From JB111 sp049856295 (GTDB lineage Bacteria > Actinomycetota > Actinomycetes > Actinomycetales > Actinomycetaceae), in NCBI RefSeq assembly GCF_049856295.1, contig NZ_JBNDMZ010000004.1, positions 186,001 to 250,000 of the forward strand: DNA of 64,000 bases. Reading direction: 5' to 3'. Position 1 is the first letter of the stretch; each line of letters opens with the position of its first letter. The notes beneath the pieces are model-generated. The model worked only from the letters and a program-made list of their open reading frames with translations. It had not been told where the DNA came from and ran no database searches. Shown here in pieces: positions 24,690 to 33,134 of the stretch. The position numbers and the translations under genes are program-made.

Positions 24690-26239
24690 GGAGTTCCTCC
24701 ATGTGAGTCGTGGTCTGCGCGGCTGGTCGTGCGCGGACGTGGGTCGTGCTCGGCGGTCGTGCGCGGGTTCGACCGCCCGGGGTCGGAGGCCTCCGCTTCA
24801 GCATGCGTCGGCGCCTCGTCGTGGTCGGGGAGATCGGCGTGGGCACGCTCGTCCGCCTGCCCGCCGCGGGGTGCGTCGTCGTCGGGCGCGTCATCGGTGC
24901 TCGCGCCCGGTTCGTCGGCGTCGGCAGAGCGCGACCGGCCGATGTGGTTGAACAGGATGTTCACGAGCACCGCGACCAGGGCGCCCATGGCGACACCGCT
25001 CGAGAGGATGCTGCCGAGGGTGGACTCCAGGCCGGAGTACGCACCCGGCACCACGATCGGCAGCAGCCCGAAGCTCAGGCCCGCGGCGACGACGAGCATG
25101 TTCCGCTGGTCGCCCAGGTCGGAGCGGCCCAGCATCTGCAGGCCGATGACGGTGAGGATCGCGAACACGACCACGCCGGTCCCGCCGACGACGGGGGCAG
25201 GGATCGCGTAGATGATCCGGGCGACCGGGGTGATCAGTCCGATGACGATGAGGATGACACCCGCCGCCGCCGTGACGAAGCGGCTCTTGACGTTGCTCAC
25301 CCGCACGATGCCGATGTTCTCGCCGCTCGTCACCATGAGCGAGGTGCCGAACATGCCCGCGAAGAGCGAGACGAGCGCGTCGGCGCGGATGGTGCGGGGC
25401 GCCGCCTTGGTGATGTCGATCTTCTTGCCGACGATCTCCGCGTTGATCGCGGTCTGGCCGGTGGCCTCCGCCATCGAGGCGAGGGCGAAGATCAGCAGCG
25501 GCACCGAGGCGAGCAGGTCGAACTCCGGGCGGCCGAACGGGAACAGCTCGGGCACGGTGGCGACCGGTCCGGACAGGTCGGGGACGTCCACCTGTCCGAG
25601 CAGGGCTGCGATGCCGGTCGCCGTGACCAGGCCGATCATCACCGCGAGCTGGCGCACCATGCCGCGCAGCACCCGGAAGAGCAGGACGATGAGCACGATC
25701 GTCATGACGCCGAGGCCGATGGCCATGGGGTCGCCGAACGCGTCGGAGTCGGGCTGGCCCGTGATGAGCAGCGCGTTGATGCGGATGAGGTTGACGCCGA
25801 CGATGACGATCATCGTGCCGATCACCAGGGACGGGAAGAACTTGATGATGCGGCTGAACACCGGTAGCACGATGAAGTAGAAGACCGCGGTGAGCAGCAC
25901 CGCGCCGGTCGCCGTCGCCGGCCCGTGCTCGGAGGCGATGGCGATGAACATCACCACCGGCGCACCACCGGGCAGCATCATGAACGGCAGGCGGACACCG
26001 AACCCCCAGCGGCCCATCGACTGGATGATCGAGCCGATCCCCGAGAAGACGAACGTGATGCTGAGCAGCTGGACGATGAGGTCCGGATCGAGCTGCAGGC
26101 TGGCGCCGACGAGGAACACCGACGAGATCGGAGCGGCCGACATGACGAGGACGTGCTGGAGGCCGAACGGGATGATCTTGCGGGCGGGCGGGATCTCGTC
26201 GACGGGATGCGGGGTACGAACCTCTGCTGATCGGGTCAT
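24686..26239 (-). CDS. NCS2-family nucleobase:cation symporter (uracil/xanthine permease type)
   Basis: 517 residues from the ATG at 26239, which follows AAAGGAG. About 14 membrane segments with the NCS2 core (FGLQHVLVMSAAPIS, ATGQTAINAEIVGKKID, TSGENIGIVRVSNVKSRFVTAAAG). These carry xanthine, uric acid, uracil or related bases with H+ or Na+. An unusual ~80-residue His/Asp/Arg-rich hydrophilic C-terminal tail follows the last helix. It is the first gene of the LacI-controlled operon; tandem palindromes lie 39–65 bases upstream. Confidence 0.9.
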   Translation of the reverse strand: MTRSAEVRTPHPVDEIPPARKIIPFGLQHVLVMSAAPISSVFLVGASLQLDPDLIVQLLSITFVFSGIGSIIQSMGRWGFGVRLPFMMLPGGAPVVMFIAIASEHGPATATGAVLLTAVFYFIVLPVFSRIIKFFPSLVIGTMIVIVGVNLIRINALLITGQPDSDAFGDPMAIGLGVMTIVLIVLLFRVLRGMVRQLAVMIGLVTATGIAALLGQVDVPDLSGPVATVPELFPFGRPEFDLLASVPLLIFALASMAEATGQTAINAEIVGKKIDITKAAPRTIRADALVSLFAGMFGTSLMVTSGENIGIVRVSNVKSRFVTAAAGVILIVIGLITPVARIIYAIPAPVVGGTGVVVFAILTVIGLQMLGRSDLGDQRNMLVVAAGLSFGLLPIVVPGAYSGLESTLGSILSSGVAMGALVAVLVNILFNHIGRSRSADADEPGASTDDAPDDDAPRGGQADERAHADLPDHDEAPTHAEAEASDPGRSNPRTTAEHDPRPRTTSRADHDSHGGTP

Positions 26240-26277
26240 GCGGTTCTCCTTTGGACCGGGACCTGAGCGGATGGACT

Positions 26278-26304
26278 CAAATCGATTTGGCATGAATCGA
26301 TTTG
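26278..26304. promoter_or_regulatory. Tandem LacI-type operators
   Basis: CAAATCGATTTG (26278–26289) is a perfect palindrome with central CG. A second AATCGATT core lies at 26295–26302, with centre-to-centre spacing of 15 bases. LacI-family sites are typically palindromes with central CG. The operon whose first ATG is at 26239 ends with a LacI gene, so autoregulation is likely. The region is conspicuously AT-rich. Confidence 0.7.
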
Positions 26305-26378
26305 GGAAGACTATGAGCCACCGCGCCGCGCGTCAACCCCTCCCCTCCCACTCCGGCGCCGATGGTTGACTCGAGGGC

Positions 26379-27158
26379 GTGACCGACGGGCCGGACAGCG
26401 ACCGCAAGGCGCCCCGGGCGGGCGGGCCGGGGCGAGGGTGGGCGTTCGCCGTCGTGCTCGTCCTGGTTGTCACGGCCGTGGTCGTCCTTGCCCCGCGTGT
26501 CTCTCAGTACCTGCGTGAGGAGGGCGTACCGGTTCTTGGCGAGAGTGCCGAGTGCGTCGTGCGGACGCCGGACGGGGAGGTCGAGCTCACCCGCGACCAG
26601 GCGCGACGCGCGACGACCGCGGTCGCCGTCGGTGCCCAGGACGGTCCGACGATCGAAGCGCCCGACACCTCCGACGTCGACGACACCGTGCTCGAGCTCC
26701 TCGCCACCGGACCGGCCGACGACGCCGGACCGAGCCTCAGCTGCCGCGGCTCGGCGGCCGACGACCTGCCGGAGGAGGAGATCACCGACACCGGCCTGAC
26801 CCCGCGGGCCCAGGAGGTCCTCGACGCGATGACGGACGTGTTCGGGGACCAGGTGCTCGGCGGGTTCGCGCCAGGCGGGGTGCAGCGCGCCGGCGAGTCG
26901 ACCCACAACGACGGCCGTGCGATCGACGTCTTCTTCCAGCCGGTGTCCGAGGAGAACCGCCGGCGCGGCTGGATCCTCGCGCACTGGCTCGTGGCGCACG
27001 AGGACACCCTCGACATCCAGTACGTCATCTTCGACGACCGGATCTGGAGCGCGCACAGCCGGCGCGGGCGGTGGCAGCCCTACGACGCACCCGAACCGGC
27101 GAACGAGATCCTGCGGCACCTCGACCACGTGCACGTCGACGTGCTGCGCGGCGGGTAG
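26379..27158 (+). CDS. Membrane-anchored DD-peptidase-like (hedgehog/DD-peptidase fold) protein
   Basis: 259 residues from a GTG. One N-terminal membrane helix (about 22–40) places the rest outside the cell. The C-terminal ~120 residues have the zinc-site pattern of D-Ala-D-Ala carboxypeptidase-like proteins: STHNDGRAIDVFF (His, Asp about 177–184) and DHVHVDV (about 249–255). Many actinobacterial homologues lack proven activity. It has no operon partner; the divergent side is the LacI-controlled operon. Confidence 0.7.
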   Translation: MTDGPDSDRKAPRAGGPGRGWAFAVVLVLVVTAVVVLAPRVSQYLREEGVPVLGESAECVVRTPDGEVELTRDQARRATTAVAVGAQDGPTIEAPDTSDVDDTVLELLATGPADDAGPSLSCRGSAADDLPEEEITDTGLTPRAQEVLDAMTDVFGDQVLGGFAPGGVQRAGESTHNDGRAIDVFFQPVSEENRRRGWILAHWLVAHEDTLDIQYVIFDDRIWSAHSRRGRWQPYDAPEPANEILRHLDHVHVDVLRGG

Positions 27159-27230
27159 GCGCCGGTCGGCTTGTCGCGCGGACCGGTGGGCGACAGTGCG
27201 CGATCAGGGGCGGGCCACCCCGACGAGCGG

Positions 27231-28262
27231 CTAGAGGGACAGCCGGGCCACGGCCTCGCCGTCGTCGTACTCGCCGGTGAGCTCGAAGCCGGCGGCCAGG
27301 TAGAACGGCTCGGGCCCGCCGGGGGCCTGCACCCAGCTCGTCTCGACGGCCGTGTGCCCGGCAGCGCGGAGCTCCGCGGTCCACGCCTCGAGGGCGCGCC
27401 GACCGATGCCCCTCCCCTGGTGGCGGCGGTCGACGAGGAAGCGCCACAGGTAGGGGTCCGGCGTGCCGTCGTTGACGGCGTCCGCCCACATGAGGAAACC
27501 GGCGGGCTCGCCGTCGGCCTCGATGCCACGCAGCAACGGGACCACGGGATGGCCGGCCTCCGGCTCGGGGAAGAGCGCGTCGGTGAAGGACTGGTCGACG
27601 CTCGCGACGAAGCGCTCCTGGGTGCGGTGCGTGCGCAGCCGGCGGTAGGTCCAGACGCTCTCGTGGTCGAGCTCGACGAGGCGGACCGTCTCCGGCGGCG
27701 TGCGCGGGCGGTCGCGCCAGGCCCGGCGGTCGTCGGCGGTCATCGAGTAGTGGAGGTTGTCGTCCCACGCACCCCGCCACCAGAAGGACTTCTCCGCGAG
27801 GTGGTCGAAGGTCATGCCGAGCCGCTCGAGGAGCCGGGCCGAGGCGCGGTTCTCCGGGGAGAGCTCGGCGACGAGGCGGTGGACGCCGACCCGGTCGACG
27901 AGGTCGTCGACGACGGCGGACGCGGCCTCGCCGGCGTACCCCTTGCCCTGGTGCGCCGTCGCGAGGGTGAACCCGATCTCGGCGATCCCGGAGTGCGCGT
28001 CGAGGCCGACGTAGAGGTCGCCGACGAGCTCGCCCCCGGCCTCGATCGCGAGCTGCGTGCCGCCGCCGGGCACGACGTCGGTCCGGTCCGCGTGGGCGGC
28101 CGCGAGCCGCTCGGCCCGCTCCCGCGGGTACGGCAGGTCCCAGTCCTGGAGCGCGCTGACCTCAGGGTCGTTGCGGTAGGCCGTGAGCGTGTCGACGTCC
28201 CGCTCGGCCACCATGCGCACGGTCAGCCGGTCGGTCCGCAGGGGGTAGGGGGTGTCGGTCAT
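27231..28262 (-). CDS. Tandem GNAT acetyltransferase (two complete domains)
   Basis: 343 residues from the ATG at 28262. Domain 1 (to about 175) is RimJ/RimL-like: LRTDRLTVRMV and HQGKGYAGEA acetyl-CoA loop. Domain 2 (about 180–343) is a second GNAT with RRHQGRGIGRRALEAW. The two halves are of different subtypes, so this is a fusion rather than a recent duplication. Substrates may be protein N-termini or small amines; unknown. Confidence 0.85.
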   Translation of the reverse strand: MTDTPYPLRTDRLTVRMVAERDVDTLTAYRNDPEVSALQDWDLPYPRERAERLAAAHADRTDVVPGGGTQLAIEAGGELVGDLYVGLDAHSGIAEIGFTLATAHQGKGYAGEAASAVVDDLVDRVGVHRLVAELSPENRASARLLERLGMTFDHLAEKSFWWRGAWDDNLHYSMTADDRRAWRDRPRTPPETVRLVELDHESVWTYRRLRTHRTQERFVASVDQSFTDALFPEPEAGHPVVPLLRGIEADGEPAGFLMWADAVNDGTPDPYLWRFLVDRRHQGRGIGRRALEAWTAELRAAGHTAVETSWVQAPGGPEPFYLAAGFELTGEYDDGEAVARLSL

Positions 28263-28365
28263 GCTCCGATCGTCGCCGGGCCGGAGGGGCGGCGCCAGCG
28301 AAATCCGGTCGTGCCGACGGCGTCGGGCACGGCAGGGAAGGTGTCCGTGCCGTGACGCCCCGCGA

Positions 28366-29313
28366 TCACCCCTGCTTGGTCGCCCCGGCCCCGCTCTGCG
28401 GGAACATCGGCACCGCGACCTGGATCCCCTCCTCATCGAACCGGACCTTGAGGTGGGCGCGGGCGGCGCGGCCGATCGCCCACTGCGAGCCGGGCCGGGT
28501 CTTGATGATCATCCGCATCGTCACGGCGCCGTTCCCGATGGCGGTCACGCCGCTGACCTCGGGGGCGTCGAGGATCTCGGCCGCGAACTCCGGGTCCGTG
28601 GCGAACTCCTCCAACCCGCTCTCGATGACCTGCTTCGCCCGGGGCAGGTCGACCGAGTAGTCGAGCGGGATCTCGATCAGCGCGTTCGCCCAGTCCTGGT
28701 TCATGTTGGCGACCCGCCGGATCTCGCCGTTGCGCACGTACCAGACGTTGCCGTCGAGGTCGCGGATCTTCGTGATCCGCATCGTCATCTCCTCGACCGT
28801 GCCGACGGCGTCCCCGACGTCGACCACGTCACCGACGCCGATCTGGTCCTCCGACATCATGAACAGGCCGGAGATGAAGTCCTGCACCAGACTCTGCGCG
28901 CCGAAGCCAATCGCGAGACCCACCACGCCGGCGCTGGCCAGGATCGGAGCGAGATTGATCCCGAACTCGCCCAGGATCATCATGAACGCCACGCCGAAGA
29001 TGACGAACGAGGCGATGCTGCGCAGCACCGAACCGATCGTCTGCGCCCGCTGCTGCTGGCGACGGACGCGAGCGGTCTCGTCGGTGCCCGGCCTGGCGAC
29101 CTTGCGCCTGGCGTTGGACGCGGCCCGGTCCAGCTGTTGCCGCGACTGGACGATCCGCTCGGCGAGCCGCATGATCACCCGGCCGAGGACGGCGCGCGCG
29201 ATGATCGCCACCAGGAGGATGATGACGACGTTGATGAGGCTGGAGACCATCTCCCCCGAGCGCGAGGAGAACCACTCGCCGATCACGCCGGCCTGCGCGG
29301 GTATGTCTGTCAC
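28366..29313 (-). CDS. MscS-family mechanosensitive channel
   Basis: 315 residues. An N-terminal membrane helix (VSSLINVVIILLVAIIARA), an arginine-rich linker (about 45–75), two further helices, then the pore helix/beta domain (GLAIGFGAQSLVQDFISGLFMM, DQIGVGDVVDVGD, VRNGEIRRVANMN) typical of MscS/YbdG/YnaI proteins. These relieve osmotic pressure at the membrane. It stands alone; 238 non-coding bases separate it from the next gene. Confidence 0.9.
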   Translation of the reverse strand: MTDIPAQAGVIGEWFSSRSGEMVSSLINVVIILLVAIIARAVLGRVIMRLAERIVQSRQQLDRAASNARRKVARPGTDETARVRRQQQRAQTIGSVLRSIASFVIFGVAFMMILGEFGINLAPILASAGVVGLAIGFGAQSLVQDFISGLFMMSEDQIGVGDVVDVGDAVGTVEEMTMRITKIRDLDGNVWYVRNGEIRRVANMNQDWANALIEIPLDYSVDLPRAKQVIESGLEEFATDPEFAAEILDAPEVSGVTAIGNGAVTMRMIIKTRPGSQWAIGRAARAHLKVRFDEEGIQVAVPMFPQSGAGATKQG

Positions 29314-29551
29314 GGGTCGCCCCTTCCGGTCTCGGGCTCACGTGGCTCGGGTCTGGAGCCCGCGAGATTCCGAGATCCATCGTCGCAACGACCGGTCCGG
29401 CTCGCGATCCTCGGCCGCCGCGCACTGCTGTGAGAAATCCGGCCGTCGACCGGGAATTCCGCCGGGCCGGGTCGGAACGACTCCGGGGCGCACGCCGGAG
29501 CCGCGACGCGTTCGGCTTGGCCCGACTGCCGGGCCCGCGCACGATGGACCC

Positions 29552-30013
29552 ATGACCACGATCCGGCCGGCACGGCCCTCCGACGCCGAGGACATGACCG
29601 AGGTGCAGAACGCGATCCATCGCGCGGGCCTCCGGGAGAGCCCGGTCGACGTCGCGTCGGTTCGCGAGCGCTACCTCGAGCTCGAGCACGTGGTCGCGTG
29701 CACCGTCGCCGAGCGGGATGGCCTGGTGGTCGGTTTCCAGTCCCTCACTCGGGCGTGGCCGGGCAACCCCTACGACGTGACCGTGGGGTGGGGGATCATC
29801 GGCACGCACATCCATCCCGACGCCGCTCGGAGCGGTCTCGGTCGCCGTCTCTTCGTCACCACCCTTGCCGCTGCCCGGGCCACCGGACTCCGTCACATCG
29901 ACGCCACCATCGGCGCCGACAACCCGCCCGCCCTGTCCTACTACGCGGCCATGGGCTTCACGCCCTACCGTCCGGCCGGCGACGCGATCCCGCACCGACT
30001 CGACGTCCGATGA
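29552..30013 (+). CDS. GNAT-family N-acetyltransferase
   Basis: 153 residues. The GNAT core is recognisable from IRPARPSDAEDM, the strand WGIIGTHIHPDAARSGLGRRLF (acetyl-CoA loop) and the late NPPALSYYAAMGF, which is like phosphinothricin acetyltransferase (PAT/BAR) relatives. Those acetylate small amines, including amino acids. The start is the ATG at 29552. It converges with dnaB with only 22 bases between them. Confidence 0.85.
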   Translation: MTTIRPARPSDAEDMTEVQNAIHRAGLRESPVDVASVRERYLELEHVVACTVAERDGLVVGFQSLTRAWPGNPYDVTVGWGIIGTHIHPDAARSGLGRRLFVTTLAAARATGLRHIDATIGADNPPALSYYAAMGFTPYRPAGDAIPHRLDVR

Positions 30014-30035
30014 CGTCGACGCTGCCGGCCCTCGG

Positions 30036-31385
30036 TCACCGCCCCATGTCGACGAAGCGCGAGTAGTGCCCCTGGAAGGCCACCGTCACCGTGCCGGTGG
30101 GCCCGTTCCTCTGCTTGGCGATGATGATGTCCGCCTCGCCGGCCCGCGGGTGCTCCTTCTCGTAGGCGTCCTCGCGGTGCAGGAGCATGACGACGTCGGC
30201 GTCCTGCTCGAGCGAGCCCGACTCGCGCAGGTCGGACATCATCGGCTTCTTGTCGCCGCGCTGCTCGGGTCCACGGTTGAGCTGCGCGACGGCGATGACC
30301 GGCACCTCGAGCTCCTTCGCGAGGAGCTTGAGCGCACGCGAGAACTCCGAGACCTCCTGCTGCCGCGACTCCACGCGCTTGCCCGAGCTCATCAGCTGGA
30401 GGTAGTCCACGGCGATGAGCTTGAGGTCGTGGTTCTGCTTGAGCCGCCGGCACTTGGCGCGGATCTCCATGAGCGACATGTTCGGGCTGTCGTCGACGAA
30501 CAACGGGGCCGACGACGAACGGCTCGCCGCGCCGGCCACCCGCTCCCACTCGTCCTGCCGCATCGAGCCCTCGCGCATGTGCTTGAGCGAGACGCCGGCC
30601 TCGGCGGACAGGAGCCGCATGGTGATCTCGGTGCGCCCCATCTCGAGGCTGAAGATCACCGACGCGTGGTTGTTGCGGATCGAGGCGTTGCGGCAGATGT
30701 CGAGCGCGAGGGTCGACTTACCGATGGCGGGCCGCGCCGCGATGATGACCATCTGGCCCGGGTGGAGGCCGTTCGTCAGGCCGTCGAGGTCGGCGAAGCC
30801 GGTGGGGACGGCGCCGTCGTCGCCCGTCTTGGACTCGATGCGCTGCAGCTCGGTGAGCGTGGGGTCCACCAGCTCGCGCAGCGGGCGGTAGTCCTCCGCG
30901 TTGCGCTGGTCGGCCACGGCGTAGACCTCGGCCTGGGCGGAGTTGACGATCTCCTCGACGTCGCCGCCGTCGGTCGCGTAGCCGAGCTGGACGATGCGGG
31001 TGCCCGCCTGGACGAGCCGGCGCAGCACGGCCTGCTCGCGCACGATCCGCGCGTAGTAGCCCGCATTGGCCGCCGTCGGGACCGAGGAGACGAGGGTGTG
31101 CAGGTACGGCGCCCCGCCCACGCGGGTCATCTCGCCGCGGCGGGTGAGCTCGGCGGCGACCGTCACCGGGTCGGCGGGCTCGCCGCGCCCGAACAGGTCG
31201 ATGACGGCCTCGTACACGAGGGCGTGCGCCGGCTTGTAGAAGTCGACGCCGCGGACCTCCTCGACCACGTCCGCGATCGCGTCCTTGCTCAGCAGCATGC
31301 CGCCGAGGACCGACTGCTCGGCCGCGACGTCCTGCGGCGGGGTCCGGTCGAAGTCGGCCCGTGCTGCGCCCGGATCCTCTGCCAC
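30036..31385 (-). CDS. dnaB: Replicative DNA helicase DnaB
   Basis: 449 residues from a GTG behind AAGGAG. The N-terminal DnaB domain (PPQDVAAEQSVLGGMLLS) is followed by a linker and a RecA-type ATPase: Walker A ARPAIGKST (217–225), Walker B LIAVDYLQLM, and SALKLLAKELEVPVIAVAQLNR. The hexamer unwinds DNA ahead of the replisome. No intein is present, unlike many actinobacterial dnaB genes. The upstream 390 bases hold several DnaA-box-like sequences, so its transcription may respond to DnaA. Confidence 0.97.
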   Translation of the reverse strand: MAEDPGAARADFDRTPPQDVAAEQSVLGGMLLSKDAIADVVEEVRGVDFYKPAHALVYEAVIDLFGRGEPADPVTVAAELTRRGEMTRVGGAPYLHTLVSSVPTAANAGYYARIVREQAVLRRLVQAGTRIVQLGYATDGGDVEEIVNSAQAEVYAVADQRNAEDYRPLRELVDPTLTELQRIESKTGDDGAVPTGFADLDGLTNGLHPGQMVIIAARPAIGKSTLALDICRNASIRNNHASVIFSLEMGRTEITMRLLSAEAGVSLKHMREGSMRQDEWERVAGAASRSSSAPLFVDDSPNMSLMEIRAKCRRLKQNHDLKLIAVDYLQLMSSGKRVESRQQEVSEFSRALKLLAKELEVPVIAVAQLNRGPEQRGDKKPMMSDLRESGSLEQDADVVMLLHREDAYEKEHPRAGEADIIIAKQRNGPTGTVTVAFQGHYSRFVDMGR

Positions 31386-31483
31386 GCTCGCTCCTTCTCG
31401 TGCCCGGTCGAACGCCCGGCCAGGCGACGCTACGGGGCCGCTCCCCCGTCGCCAAACCCACACTGTGCACGAACCGGCCGACA

Positions 31484-31640
31484 TCCGTGGACGGCCTGTG
31501 GACCAACACCGTGAGCCTGTGCACAGCTGTGGACAAAGGTGTGGGTATGACCGGCGCCGGGGAGCCCCGGGACGCACGACGACGCCACCCCTCCCCGCAC
31601 AGGGTGTGGACGGAATTAGTCGGGCGTGTCGTGTGGACGG
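31484..31640. promoter_or_regulatory. Cluster of DnaA-box-like sequences between dnaB and the MATE gene
   Basis: TGTGGACAA (31528–31536) is the complement of the actinobacterial DnaA box TTGTCCACA. Four further TGTGGAC/CGTGGAC sites share its core: CGTGGACGG (31487–31495), TGTGGACCA (31497–31505), TGTGGACGG (31605–31613) and TGTGGACGG (31632–31640). All point the same way. The 390-base gap otherwise holds no gene I can support. It may be a DnaA titration site or dnaB control region. Confidence 0.55.
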
Positions 31641-31772
31641 AGGAAGTCCGGCCAGTCGTGAGCAGGGAAGCCGGCCCGTCCGGGCGCCCGCCCTGCGGGC
31701 GTGGGTCGCCCCGCCCCCGGGGCCGACCTACGGTGACCCGGGTACCGGCCGGCGAGCGCCCGAGGAGGAGAG

Positions 31773-33134
31773 ATGTCCGCGGACCCGGGCTCCGGCGTCG
31801 GGCCGGAGATGACCCCGCGCGAGGTCGACCGGCAGATCCTCCGCCTCGCGCTCCCCGCGCTCGGCGCGCTGATCGCCGAACCGTTGCTCCTCATCATCGA
31901 CTCCGCGATGGTCGGCCACCTGGGGACGGCGTCGCTGGCCGGGCTCGCGATCGCGCAGGCGGTGCTCACGACGATCGTCGGGGTCTGCGTCTTCCTCGCG
32001 TACGCCACGACGGCCGCGACCGCCCGGCTCGTCGGGGCCGGCCAGCGGGGCCGCGGGATCCGGGCGGGGATCGACGGGATGTGGCTCGCCGTCGGGCTCG
32101 GCGTGGTGCTCGCGGTGGTCCTGCTGCTGGCCGGGCCGTGGCTCGTCGGCGCGCTCGGCGGCAGCGGCGAGGTGGCGTCCGAGGCGGTGGCCTACCTGCG
32201 CGCGTCGGCGTTCGGGCTGCCCGGCATGCTCGTCGTGCTCGCCGCCACCGGGACGCTGCGCGGCCTGCTCGACACCCGCACGCCGCTGTACGTCGCCGCC
32301 GGTGGAGCCGTCGCGAACGCCGTGCTCAACGCGATCCTCATCTACGGCGCCGGCCTCGGGATCGTCGGCTCCGGCCTCGGCACGGCGATCGCCCAGCTCG
32401 GGATGGGCGCGGCGCTCGCGGCCGTGGTGGTTCGCGGCGCCCGGCGCCACGACGTCCCGCTCGCCCCCTCCGGCCTCGGTGTCCTCGCCTCCGCGCGCGC
32501 CGGCCTCCCCCTCTTCGTCCGCACCCTCTCGCTGCGGGCCGCGATCCTCGTGACCGTCGCCGTGGCCACCGCCCTCGGCCCGGCCCGCCTCGCGGCCTAC
32601 CAGGTGACGAGCTCGATCTGGTCGCTGTGCGCGTTCGCGCTCGACGCCGTCGCGATCGCCGCGCAGGCCCTCGTCGGGCAGGGGCTCGGCCGCGGCGACG
32701 CCGGGGCCGTGCGCCGCCTCGTCGGCCGCTGCCTGCGCTGGGGCATCCTCGCCGGGATCGTCATCGGGATCGTCGTCGCCGCCAGCTCCCCGCTCCTCGT
32801 GCGCATCTTCTCCGCCGACCCCGACGTGCGCTCGGCGGCCGTGTGGTGCCTCGTCGTCGTCGGGGCCCTCATGGGTCTGGCCGGGCTCGTCTACATCCTC
32901 GACGGCATCCTCATGGGCGCCGGCGACGGGCCGTTCCTCGCCGTGTCCGGCATCGTCACGCTCGTCGTCTACCTGCCGGCCGCGTGGGCGGTCGCCGCGT
33001 TCGGCCCGGGCGGGACGTGGGGCCTCGTCTGGTTGTGGGTGGCCTTCGCCGGGGTGTTCATGGGCGCGCGGGCCGTCACCACCTACCTGCGCTCGCGCGG
33101 GACCCGGTGGATGGTCCTCGGGGAGGGGCGGTGA
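31773..33134 (+). CDS. MATE-family efflux transporter (DinF-like)
   Basis: 453 residues, 12 predicted membrane helices in two similar halves, and family sequences IDRQILRLALPALGALIAEPL near the start and ATGTLRGLLDTRTPLYVA. MATE proteins export drugs or toxic metabolites with H+ or Na+. The ATG at 31773 follows GAGGAG. The stop overlaps the GTG of the next MFS gene, so the two exporters may be co-translated. Confidence 0.92.
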   Translation: MSADPGSGVGPEMTPREVDRQILRLALPALGALIAEPLLLIIDSAMVGHLGTASLAGLAIAQAVLTTIVGVCVFLAYATTAATARLVGAGQRGRGIRAGIDGMWLAVGLGVVLAVVLLLAGPWLVGALGGSGEVASEAVAYLRASAFGLPGMLVVLAATGTLRGLLDTRTPLYVAAGGAVANAVLNAILIYGAGLGIVGSGLGTAIAQLGMGAALAAVVVRGARRHDVPLAPSGLGVLASARAGLPLFVRTLSLRAAILVTVAVATALGPARLAAYQVTSSIWSLCAFALDAVAIAAQALVGQGLGRGDAGAVRRLVGRCLRWGILAGIVIGIVVAASSPLLVRIFSADPDVRSAAVWCLVVVGALMGLAGLVYILDGILMGAGDGPFLAVSGIVTLVVYLPAAWAVAAFGPGGTWGLVWLWVAFAGVFMGARAVTTYLRSRGTRWMVLGEGR

